A program made the position numbers and the translations under genes. Shown here piece after piece: positions 32,669 to 40,132 of a stretch of DNA of 64,000 nucleotides. The DNA is taken from contig JABFGG010000020.1 in NCBI GenBank assembly GCA_013112575.1, positions 1-64,000 on the forward strand. Direction: 5' to 3'. The notes under the pieces were generated by a model that searched no databases, had not been told where the DNA came from, and was given only the letters and a program-made list of their open reading frames with translations. The DNA is from Chloroflexota bacterium (GTDB lineage: Bacteria > Chloroflexota > Anaerolineae > Anaerolineales > UBA11579). Numbering within the stretch: position 1 is the stretch's first letter; every line of letters begins with the position of its first letter.

Positions 32669-33033
32669 AAAGGGAGAAAATGACTGTGATAGAATATGCG
32701 TCCTATTAGATATACATCTAATCATTTTGGACTTTTGAACAGGTAGCACTCCGTCAAACCGAACATGGCATTCCCACCGCTGTAGCCTAAAATGTCGAGT
32801 AAAGGAAAGGTACCTTCTTATTAAAATGTGAGAGCCAGGCACGCCATACCTGGCTCTCAATAAGGAGGAGAAGAAGAGAAATCGCCCTTTACTCATCTAA
32901 ATAATACCAATACATAGAGGAGATTGCTTGACGATTAACCTACGATTACCCTACGCAGGCATGACAAATCACCGACAAATCAGTTAGCTTTTGATTAACA
33001 AGCAGTAATTTGATCCATTTCAAAGGAAGAAGC
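32669..33033. other. Intergenic region with operator and hairpin
   Basis: It contains TGATAGAAT (extended -10, 32687-32695), an inverted repeat at 32705-32722, and a perfect 10-base hairpin GAGAGCCAGG/CCTGGCTCTC (32830-32839 and 32849-32858) without a T-run on the plus strand. A nine-codon reading frame with a GGGAG site (32680-32709) overlaps the operator and is probably accidental. No other gene was found before the exporter operon at 33034. Confidence 0.5.
32690..32722 (+). promoter_or_regulatory. Promoter -10 with downstream operator ATTAGAT-N4-ATCTAAT, copy 1
   Basis: TAGAAT (32690-32695) preceded by TGA forms an extended -10; ATTAGAT-ATAC-ATCTAAT (32705-32722) begins where transcription should start. 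An almost identical motif is found at 40067-40084, again just beyond a -10. A shared regulator is inferred. Confidence 0.6.
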
Positions 33034-34044
33034 ATGGACCTGGCAGTAAAAACACAAGACCTGTCGCGCATTTACAAAATACGCGGAGGAAAGAAAGAGG
33101 AGGCCAAAGAGTTAGTGGCGCTTGACCACGTCAGTGTGGAGATCAAGCGCGGAGAACTTTTTGGTCTGTTGGGACCGAATGGAGCAGGCAAGACCACATT
33201 GATCAAGATCCTGACCACCCTATTGTCCCCAACATCAGGGGTGGCTACCGTAGGTGGGATCGACGTTGCCAAGGAACCACACAATGTACGCCCGATCATC
33301 AACATGGTTTCGGGCGGCGAATCTTCGGGATACGGTTTGCTCACAGTGCGCGAAAACTTGTGGATGTTCGCCCAGTTCTACGGTATCCCTACAAAAGTAG
33401 CCAATGAGCGCATTAAGGAGCTATTAGGCATCGTGGGGCTTGGGGACCGCGACAATACAAAATCGTCGGACCTGTCCACCGGCCTACGTCAGAAAATGAA
33501 TATTGTGCGCGGCTTCCTGACCGACCCAGAGGTACTCTTCCTGGATGAGCCTACGCTGGGTCTGGACGTAGGCGCATCACGCGACGTACGTCATTTCGTG
33601 CGTGGCTGGGTGGATGAGAACAAGGGCGACAAGACATTGCTGCTGACCACGCATTACATGGTGGAAGCGGACGAGTTGTGCGACCGGGTAGCCATCATCA
33701 ACCAGGGACGCGTACTTGCCTGTGACACCCCCAGCCGCCTGAAGCGCAATCTACAACGTGACGCCATCTTCAAATTGGAAGTCAGCCCACTCAACGGCGC
33801 TGGCACAGGCAGTTTCGAGAAACTGGCCGGAGTGCGTCAGGTAACCCACCAGGCACAGGACGGACAATCCATTTTGGAATTCATCCTTGAAGAAGAAGAT
33901 GTATTGGGACGCGTGGTGAACACCATGACCAACCAGGACATTCACATCTTCAACCTGGAAAAGCGCGAGGCTACGCTGGAAGACGTTTTCGTAGACCTGG
34001 TCGGAAAAAGCATGAAGGAGGTGGAAGGTGACTCTGACAGCTAA
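33034..34044 (+). CDS. ABC-2 type exporter, ATP-binding protein
   Basis: 336 residues. Walker A LLGPNGAGKTTLIKI, the signature in the variant form LSTGLRQKMNIVRG, Walker B VLFLDEPTLGLDV and the switch His LLLTTHYMVEADEL are present. A C-terminal DrrA-type extension (about 245-336, ending EATLEDVFVDLVG) marks it as an ABC-2 exporter ATPase of the DrrA/NatA group. AAAGGAAG precedes ATG 33034. It overlaps the first permease gene by 17 bases. Possible substrates are drugs, lipids or polysaccharides. Confidence 0.93.
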   Translation: MDLAVKTQDLSRIYKIRGGKKEEAKELVALDHVSVEIKRGELFGLLGPNGAGKTTLIKILTTLLSPTSGVATVGGIDVAKEPHNVRPIINMVSGGESSGYGLLTVRENLWMFAQFYGIPTKVANERIKELLGIVGLGDRDNTKSSDLSTGLRQKMNIVRGFLTDPEVLFLDEPTLGLDVGASRDVRHFVRGWVDENKGDKTLLLTTHYMVEADELCDRVAIINQGRVLACDTPSRLKRNLQRDAIFKLEVSPLNGAGTGSFEKLAGVRQVTHQAQDGQSILEFILEEEDVLGRVVNTMTNQDIHIFNLEKREATLEDVFVDLVGKSMKEVEGDSDS

Positions 34045-34870
34045 GGTTACCAAACACTCCGGATTGAGACTGTTCCTCATGACAGTCTTTGGGCGGGCCT
34101 ACCCGCGTATGGTGGGTATGCTGCGCGAACGTTCCTGGATGCTGTGGGAGATCATCCTGCCCATACTAGGCGTTTCGGCCTACGTGTTCATCTACCGAGC
34201 CATCGGCGCGCCGGAAATCTATATTGGCTTTGTGGTGATGGGGGGTGCCATGACAGCTTTTTGGCTGAATGTACTGTGGTCGATGAGCAGCCAGCTTTAC
34301 TGGGAAAAAGAGATGGGCAACCTATCGCTTTACATCATGGCACCCAACTCTATGATGGGCATTTTGCTGGGCATGGCCGTAGGCGGTTTGTTTTTCGCCG
34401 GGCAACGCGCCCTGGTGATCACCATTGTAGGAAGCTGGATATTTGGGGTGAGCTATGAAGTGGTCAGCTATTGGCAATTGTTCGCCGTATTCATGCTCAC
34501 GATGGTTGCACTGTATGGCCTGGGCATGATGACCTCATCGCTTTTCTTGTTATTGAGCAGGGAAGCCTGGCACCTGGCGAACCTGGCACAGGAGCCGATC
34601 TACCTTGCCTCCGGCTTCTACTTCCCCGTCAAGAACCTGACCTTCTGGGTGGCTGCCGGAGCTTCTATTATTCCCCTGACAATGGGCATGGACGCCATGC
34701 GCCAGTTGGTCTTTCCTGATGGGTCCAGCCTGGGGTTCTTGAGCGTAGACATTGAAATAGCTATCCTGGTCGGGTTGTCTGTCCTCTTCGTGGTCGGAGC
34801 GAAGCTGATGCTGGACTATATGGAACGTCTGGCGATCCGCGAAGGGCGCCTGACCGAGAGCAAGAGATAA
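34028..34870 (+). CDS. ABC-2 type exporter permease 1
   Basis: 280 residues with six predicted membrane helices, typical of ABC-2 permeases (RSWMLWEIILPILGVSAYVF and, in the second half, LAQEPIYLASGFYFPVKNL with the PLTMGMDAMRQLVFPDG loop). The GTG start at 34028 lies inside the ATPase gene with GGAGG just upstream, indicating translational coupling. It probably forms a heterodimer with the permease encoded 2 bases downstream. Confidence 0.9.
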   Translation: MTLTAKVTKHSGLRLFLMTVFGRAYPRMVGMLRERSWMLWEIILPILGVSAYVFIYRAIGAPEIYIGFVVMGGAMTAFWLNVLWSMSSQLYWEKEMGNLSLYIMAPNSMMGILLGMAVGGLFFAGQRALVITIVGSWIFGVSYEVVSYWQLFAVFMLTMVALYGLGMMTSSLFLLLSREAWHLANLAQEPIYLASGFYFPVKNLTFWVAAGASIIPLTMGMDAMRQLVFPDGSSLGFLSVDIEIAILVGLSVLFVVGAKLMLDYMERLAIREGRLTESKR

Positions 34871-34872
34871 GC

Positions 34873-35766
34873 ATGGATGCACAAATTACCATCCCACAAA
34901 GTCGGCAAGACAACACTTTCCAACGCCTGGTGCGCACCTTCAGGGTGTCTGCCTGGTTAGGCTGGCAGATCGAAGCCAATTGGGCTGACCCGCTGGTATT
35001 CGCCATTTATGCACTGATCAAACCATTAGCCAGCGCAGCTATCATTGTGGTGATGTATGGCATCATCACGCAGGGCGACTTCGGCCAGCCTATCTTTGCT
35101 TACATCTTTATCGGCAACGCCTTTTACATCTATGTAGGGCAAGTCATGTCGGGAGTATCCTGGGCGGTGATCGATGACCGGGAGCATTACCGTATGCTCA
35201 AGTACGTGTACATCGCCCCTATCCACATCCCCACTTACCTTTTGGGCCGCGGCGTAGCTAAGTTCGTTTTCGCCTCCATCTCTGTGTTCGTGACATTGTT
35301 GGCAGGTGTGCTGTTCCTCCAGATCCCGCTGGACTTACTCCAGGTTGATTGGCTGCTGTTCATCGTATCCCTGGCGATTGGCGTGAACATGCTTGCATTG
35401 ATGGGATTGATGTTGGGCAGTATCGTTCTATTGTTGGTCAACCATTCCTTCGGCATGGGAGAGGCGGTGGCCGGGGCATTGTATTTATTCAGCGGTGCCA
35501 TCTTCCCCCTGGAAGTGCTGCCTGAATGGATCCGCTGGGTGGGCTTCATTATGCCCGTGACCTACTGGCTGGAGTTAATCCGCCGAGCATTGTTACCGGA
35601 CATAGCTGCAGGCTTCCCTACCCTTGCCAGCCTCAGCAATGGGCAACTATTAGGCATCATGTTGGGTCTAACAGTGTTCTTTGCAGTTGCAGCTTTCCTG
35701 ACATTCAATTATTGTGACCGCGAAGCGCGCGAACGCGGCTATATTGACAGGACAACAAACTACTAA
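34873..35766 (+). CDS. ABC-2 type exporter permease 2
   Basis: 297 residues, six membrane helices. A cytoplasmic N-terminus of about 40 residues precedes VSAWLGWQIEANWADPLVFA; the ABC-2 signature in the second half reads YLFSGAIFPLEVLPEWIRWV followed by PVTYWLELIRRALLP. It starts 2 bases after permease 1. Together with the ATPase it forms an exporter of unknown cargo. A terminator at 35795-35836 ends the operon. Confidence 0.9.
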   Translation: MDAQITIPQSRQDNTFQRLVRTFRVSAWLGWQIEANWADPLVFAIYALIKPLASAAIIVVMYGIITQGDFGQPIFAYIFIGNAFYIYVGQVMSGVSWAVIDDREHYRMLKYVYIAPIHIPTYLLGRGVAKFVFASISVFVTLLAGVLFLQIPLDLLQVDWLLFIVSLAIGVNMLALMGLMLGSIVLLLVNHSFGMGEAVAGALYLFSGAIFPLEVLPEWIRWVGFIMPVTYWLELIRRALLPDIAAGFPTLASLSNGQLLGIMLGLTVFFAVAAFLTFNYCDREARERGYIDRTTNY

Positions 35767-35794
35767 AATCACCTTATCCAGATTTCACAAAAAG

Positions 35795-35836
35795 AAAGCT
35801 TGCGAGTCATATGTAGTGATTGCAAGCTTTTTTGTG
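35795..35836 (+). terminator. Rho-independent terminator of the exporter operon
   Basis: AAAGCTTGC (35795-35803) pairs with GCAAGCTTT (35822-35830) and runs into TTTTTTG. It ends only about a dozen bases before the next gene, so some read-through into ogt is possible. Confidence 0.8.
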
Positions 35837-35848
35837 TAGGAGATGAAT

Positions 35849-36376
35849 GTGAACGAGAAGATCACTGTTTGGATCGGAGAAACTGACCAAACACCTTTAG
35901 GCAAAGTCTGGGTAGCCATGACTTCTGAAGGCTTATGGGCCATAGAGTATGACGTGTCGCGCAACGAGTTCACAGAAAGAGTAACGCGGCGCGGCAATGT
36001 CAACATCCTGGATTACCGGCAGAACGTTGAAGAGGCCCTGCAACAGGTCAGCAACTACCTGAACGGAAAAAGCAAAGAGTTCGATCTACCGATAGACTGG
36101 CGGGGTATGACCGAGTTCCAGAGGAAGGTGCGCCAGGCTGTCATGGATATCCCGGCGGGCGAAATCGCTTCTTACAAAGAGATCGCGGTGCAATTAGGTA
36201 AACCAGAAGCCTCAAGGGCTGTGGGCCGTGTGAATGCCACCAACCCGATCCCACTCGTGATTCCCTGCCACCGGGTGCTGGCCTCCGATGGCAAGCTGAC
36301 CGGTTATGGCGGCAAGGGCGGCGTGGATACCAAAGCGTGGTTGCTGGAATTAGAAGAGGCCACGCTTCTGAGTTAG
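35849..36376 (+). CDS. ogt: Methylated-DNA--protein-cysteine methyltransferase
   Basis: About 175 residues. The C-terminal domain is canonical: the HTH region MTEFQRKVRQAVMDIPAGEI, SRAVGRVNATNPIPLVIPCHRV with the alkyl-accepting Cys in PCHRV, and LTGYGGKGGVDTKAWLLELE. It directly repairs O6-alkylguanine in DNA in a suicidal reaction. The GTG at 35849 is 6 bases after AGGAG; the ATG at 35843 abuts that site and is less likely. It lies 3 kb from alkC and tag, making this region rich in alkylation repair, though it is outside their operon. Confidence 0.93.
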   Translation: MNEKITVWIGETDQTPLGKVWVAMTSEGLWAIEYDVSRNEFTERVTRRGNVNILDYRQNVEEALQQVSNYLNGKSKEFDLPIDWRGMTEFQRKVRQAVMDIPAGEIASYKEIAVQLGKPEASRAVGRVNATNPIPLVIPCHRVLASDGKLTGYGGKGGVDTKAWLLELEEATLLS

Positions 36377-36404
36377 CTTCTTCTATAAATTACTTTCCTA
36401 ATCC

Positions 36405-36442
36405 AAAAAAGGTGGCCGATAAATAATCGGCCACCTTTTTTT
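36405..36442. terminator. Rho-independent terminator after ogt
   Basis: GGTGGCCGAT (36411-36420) pairs with ATCGGCCACC (36426-36435), flanked by six A and seven T. Confidence 0.85.
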
Positions 36443-36488
36443 ATTCTTCTGCCACTAGGATAGAAATGTAACTCTTCTAATCAACTTT

Positions 36489-36542
36489 AGAGGGATTCCT
36501 CGATCTTTCGCTTCGCTCATTCACTCGGAATGACAAGTCGAG
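36489..36542. repeat. Dispersed AGGGATTCCTCG repeat, copy 2
   Basis: Same word as at 19369-19422 (AGGGATTCCTCG, CTTTCGCT, TCACTCGGAATGACAA) with a few substitutions. Confidence 0.7.
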
Positions 36543-36633
36543 ACAACTATTATCTGAAACTTAACTGTCTTGCTAATTGGGCTAAAGAGCTACGGTATAC
36601 TTTGGCGGAGGAACGCTTTCCCGGAGGAATCCC

Positions 36634-38628
36634 TTGAATAAACGACATCGTCTGATCACAACCAGCGCCGTCTTGGCCTTCGCCATACTCGCATGTGGAG
36701 GCATTGACCTGCCAAGCATCGGAGGAAATGACGAGCCTGAATTCGCTCCAATTTTAGAAGGGCCAGCATCCGACGACCCTAATGAGCCTGTGTACATCAC
36801 CGGCACGATCCCCTTTACGTCACCTTTCTTTTTGGATGGCAATGCTGAACCCTTCGTATTGCTCGAAGATCAGGCAGGATTTGTAGCCCGCGATCGCGAA
36901 TATGTTTTCCCGTTGGAAGGCCAGGCTATCGGCCCAGTAGAACTAATCGATGAGAGCACACTTTCCTTCAGTCTGGCACTGCCGGCTGTGCCGCAGGGCA
37001 CTTTGCTGGACGTTGACCAGGATGGCGAAGAAGACCGGGGCGTGATGATCTTCCAGGTAGCCTATTGGTCCAACACCTGGGGTGGGCCTTTCCTGGAAGA
37101 ACGAGACGGGCGGGGCTGGTCAGGGGCATACACCACGGCCATCGTGGACGGTGAGCGTGATGGTGAGATCGAAGGTGGGCACCTTATGATCTGGGCACCT
37201 GACGACCAACAGATGTTCCCCTCTGGTTTCGGTGCTGACAATATGCTTTTCACCGAAGATGATCCCCTACAAGCTGTACCTGCAGGTTACAACATCGTAG
37301 ACCTGAACCAGGACCCTTTCCTAGTGTACAAGGAAGCCCAACCACAATTCGAGTTGCTGGAAGGCTCAGGGGCGGTAAAAGATTACATTGACCTGAGTTA
37401 CGAAGAGGCTTTTGACAGAATGTTCGAGCAAGTCTCTGTTGAGTATCCATTTACTGCCGAAAAGAACCTCGATTGGCAGGCCATCTATGATGAGTTCGCC
37501 CCACGTGTGGCGGACGCCAACAACGATAATGATTTCTACCGGGCGCTACGCGATTTCACCTATGCCATTCCGGATGCACACGTCTTCGTAAGTTTCAATC
37601 CCGACGTATTCTTCGAAGAACAGGGCGGCAGCTTTGGGCTGGTACTCAAGGAACTGAGTGACGGCAGGGTGATCGTGACACAAGTGCTGCCGGGAACCAC
37701 CGGGTCACAAGAAGGTATCCTGGTCGGTGCTGAGATCATTGAATGGGATGGACAAGCTGTTTCACTGGCTTTGGATAACGTGGATCCTTACCTGGGCCCC
37801 TACTCCACCGAGCATGCCCGCAGGCAGGGGCAGGCTGTTTTCCTCACACGCTACCCACCAAATACGCAAATCCAAATTAGTTACCAGAATCCGGGCGAAT
37901 CGGAAACCACCGCAAGCTTAACTGCTGACATTGAATACGACACGCTCTTTGAGTCGATTCCGTCCCTGACCCTGGACGAGTTAGCCTTGCCCGTCACCGG
38001 TGAAATACTGGACGAATCCGGTTTGGGGTATATCCAGGTCACGACATTTTCCGATGACTACAACCTGATGGCGCGAGTGTGGGACCGCTACATTCAAAAC
38101 CTGATCGATAACGAGATCCCCGGTTTGATCATCGACCTGCGCATCAACGGGGGTGGCAGTTCTGGCCTGGCCGGTGACTTCCTGGGCTATTTCTTTGAAG
38201 AAGAGTTCGTGGCCTACCAGCGTGCTTATTACAATGACGACAGCGGTAAATTCGAATACACGCCCTTCCCCACGCGCGTGCAACCTGGCCCACTGTTTTA
38301 TGACGGTGACATCGCTGTCTTGGTCGGACCTGATTGCGCCAGCGCCTGTGAAGGCTTTGCCTATTCGCTGGCCAGCACCGGAAGAGCCACCATTATTGGG
38401 CATTTCCCCAGCGGCGGCTTGTTTGGTGAAGTCGGCCAGGGACAGTACACTATGCCCGGTGATTACTCCATGCAATTCCCCACTGGCAGGCCGGAAGATG
38501 ACAATGGCGATGTCGTGATCGAGGGTGTCGGTGTGGTTCCGGATATTGTTGTCCCTGTTACAGAAGACAGCGCCCTCGGCATCATGGATGCGGTTTTACA
38601 GGCAGCCATTGATGCACTAAGCAATTAG
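36634..38628 (+). CDS. S41-family serine peptidase lipoprotein
   Basis: 664 residues. A TTG start at 36634 is set by GGAGGA 6 bases upstream and gives a clear lipobox (VLAFAILACGG, Cys near residue 21). The N-terminal 240 residues are a lineage-specific beta domain with a calcium-like DVDQDGEEDRG loop. A PDZ-like module (LVLKELSDGRVIVTQVLPGT) and the S41 fold follow, with GLIIDLRINGGGSSGLAG and the nucleophile region GPDCASACEGFAYSLAS. It should cleave unfolded or tail-marked proteins outside the cytoplasmic membrane. It is followed 19 bases later by the RpiB-like gene. Confidence 0.86.
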   Translation: MNKRHRLITTSAVLAFAILACGGIDLPSIGGNDEPEFAPILEGPASDDPNEPVYITGTIPFTSPFFLDGNAEPFVLLEDQAGFVARDREYVFPLEGQAIGPVELIDESTLSFSLALPAVPQGTLLDVDQDGEEDRGVMIFQVAYWSNTWGGPFLEERDGRGWSGAYTTAIVDGERDGEIEGGHLMIWAPDDQQMFPSGFGADNMLFTEDDPLQAVPAGYNIVDLNQDPFLVYKEAQPQFELLEGSGAVKDYIDLSYEEAFDRMFEQVSVEYPFTAEKNLDWQAIYDEFAPRVADANNDNDFYRALRDFTYAIPDAHVFVSFNPDVFFEEQGGSFGLVLKELSDGRVIVTQVLPGTTGSQEGILVGAEIIEWDGQAVSLALDNVDPYLGPYSTEHARRQGQAVFLTRYPPNTQIQISYQNPGESETTASLTADIEYDTLFESIPSLTLDELALPVTGEILDESGLGYIQVTTFSDDYNLMARVWDRYIQNLIDNEIPGLIIDLRINGGGSSGLAGDFLGYFFEEEFVAYQRAYYNDDSGKFEYTPFPTRVQPGPLFYDGDIAVLVGPDCASACEGFAYSLASTGRATIIGHFPSGGLFGEVGQGQYTMPGDYSMQFPTGRPEDDNGDVVIEGVGVVPDIVVPVTEDSALGIMDAVLQAAIDALSN

Positions 38629-38647
38629 TGAAGGGAAAACCAAGCCC

Positions 38648-39094
38648 ATGAAGATCTCGCTGGGAGCTGATGAACGCCTGCACGTCGTCGATGTGGTCAT
38701 AGATCAACTCAAACAAGATGGTCACGAGGTGCAATACCACGGGCCGGAAAGCGGAGCTACACAGCCCTGGCCGGAGGTGGCACGCTTGGTAGCGCAAGAT
38801 GTTGTTGAAGGCCGCTCGCAAGAAGGCATCCTCTTCTGCTGGACAGGGACAGGGGTGAGCATAGCAGCCAACAAAGTCCCTGGTATCCGGGCAGCCCTAT
38901 GTGCAGATGGAGAAACGGCGCGCGGAGCGCGTTTGTGGAACAATGCCAACGTGCTGTGCATGTCGATGCGATTAAGCTCTGAAGTGGTCGCCAAAGAGAT
39001 CCTCGAGAAATGGTTTGCAACAAGCTACAAGCCCAACAAAACAGACGATGCTTGTTTAATCCTGATCGATGAATTAGACCAACAACGCCAATAA
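38648..39094 (+). CDS. RpiB/LacAB-family sugar-phosphate isomerase-like protein
   Basis: 148 residues matching the RpiB fold: KISLGADERLHVVDVVIDQL, GILFCWTGTGVSIAANKVPG and RAALCADGETARGARLWNNANVL. The active-site Cys is kept (ILFC), but the catalytic His of the RxHNDxN motif is replaced (RLWNNAN) and the His after the first Asp is also absent (ADERLH in place of CDHVG). It may therefore act on a different substrate than ribose 5-phosphate or have lost activity. It lies between an S41 protease and a SerA-like dehydrogenase with short gaps. Confidence 0.8.
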   Translation: MKISLGADERLHVVDVVIDQLKQDGHEVQYHGPESGATQPWPEVARLVAQDVVEGRSQEGILFCWTGTGVSIAANKVPGIRAALCADGETARGARLWNNANVLCMSMRLSSEVVAKEILEKWFATSYKPNKTDDACLILIDELDQQRQ

Positions 39095-39121
39095 GATACA
39101 CATTAGCAAGGAATAACAATC

Positions 39122-40063
39122 ATGCCCGAATGGAAAGTGCTCATCGCAGACAGCCTCGAAGAAAGCGGCGCCAATATCCTGGCGAAAGAAGCCCAGGTCG
39201 ATAACCGCCCAACGATTTCCCCTGAAGAATTGCTGGCAGATATTGGCAATTACGACGCACTGGTAGTGCGAGGTCGTAGCAAAGTGACCAAAGAAGTTTT
39301 TGCAGGCGCCAAGAACCTGAAGGTGGTGGGCCGTGCAGGCGTGGGGGTCGATAATATTGATCTGGCCGCCGCGGCTTCCCAGGGCGTGACGGTGGTAAAT
39401 GCACCCACGGCAACCACGACAGCAGTTGCTGAACTTGCTTTTGCCCTGATGCTCTCGTTGGCTCGCCCCGTGCCAGCCGCAGACGCCAGCATGAAACGCG
39501 GCCAGTGGGACAAAAAAGCCCTCAAGGGTATCGAGTTAGAGGGAAAAACTTTGGGGGTTATAGGGCTGGGTAACATTGGGGCCCAGGTGGCCCAACGCGC
39601 TGCGGCTTTCGGCATGCAAACCATAGCTTACGATCCGCTGATTCCAGCAGAAGAGATCGCTAAGCGCGGCGCTGAGCCTGTCGATTTGAACGATCTATAT
39701 GGCAAGGCCGATTTTATAACCATGCATTTGCCGCTGACCCCGGAGACGAAAAACCTGCTGGATGGTGAAGCCTTTGCCCGCATGAAGCGCGGCGTATACC
39801 TGGTGTGTGCCGCGCGGGGCGGGGTGATCGACGAAACCGCCTTACTCTCCAGCCTGGAGTCCGGCCAGGTGGCCGGGGCTGCGCTGGATGTATTCTCGAA
39901 AGAGCCGCCAGGGTTGACCGCTTTGGTGGCCCATCCCAAAGTAGTGGCAACACCCCACATCGGCGCGCAAACTGCAGAGGCCCAGGTACGGGCTGCCGAA
40001 CACATTGCTGAAGAAGTACTAAATGCGTTGCGAGGTGATGAATTACGCTGGAAAGTTGTATAA
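39122..40063 (+). CDS. D-3-phosphoglycerate dehydrogenase-like 2-hydroxyacid dehydrogenase
   Basis: 313 residues, the short form without ACT domain. Substrate half: ALVVRGRSKVTKEVF and RAGVGVDNIDLAAAASQG; NAD-binding GLGNIG at 148-153; catalytic Arg in CAARGGVIDE, Glu in the ALDVFSKEP region and His in TPHIGAQTAEAQ. These fit SerA, which oxidises 3-phosphoglycerate on the way to serine; glyoxylate or hydroxypyruvate reductase activity is possible. ATG 39122. It is probably the last gene of a unit beginning at 36634. Confidence 0.88.
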   Translation: MPEWKVLIADSLEESGANILAKEAQVDNRPTISPEELLADIGNYDALVVRGRSKVTKEVFAGAKNLKVVGRAGVGVDNIDLAAAASQGVTVVNAPTATTTAVAELAFALMLSLARPVPAADASMKRGQWDKKALKGIELEGKTLGVIGLGNIGAQVAQRAAAFGMQTIAYDPLIPAEEIAKRGAEPVDLNDLYGKADFITMHLPLTPETKNLLDGEAFARMKRGVYLVCAARGGVIDETALLSSLESGQVAGAALDVFSKEPPGLTALVAHPKVVATPHIGAQTAEAQVRAAEHIAEEVLNALRGDELRWKVV

Positions 40064-40084
40064 TTGATTAGATAAACATCTAAC
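40059..40084 (+). promoter_or_regulatory. Promoter -10 with downstream operator ATTAGAT-N4-ATCTAAC, copy 2
   Basis: TATAAT (40059-40064) overlaps the stop of the dehydrogenase gene; ATTAGAT-AAAC-ATCTAAC (40067-40084) covers the expected start of transcription. The -35 is poor. It is nearly identical to 32705-32722 in sequence and position and precedes the M32 carboxypeptidase gene. Confidence 0.6.
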
Positions 40085-40132
40085 CTTCCTGTCGATTCCT
40101 TCGACTGGAGAATTTCAGGGAGAACAAAAGTA

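Noticed and set aside
32680..32709. Nine-codon frame with GGGAG site after tag
   Set aside because: Too short, overlaps the operator, and no sign of attenuation.
32830..32858. Perfect 10-base hairpin as terminator of the tag operon
   Set aside because: No T-run follows on the plus strand; it remains an unexplained hairpin.
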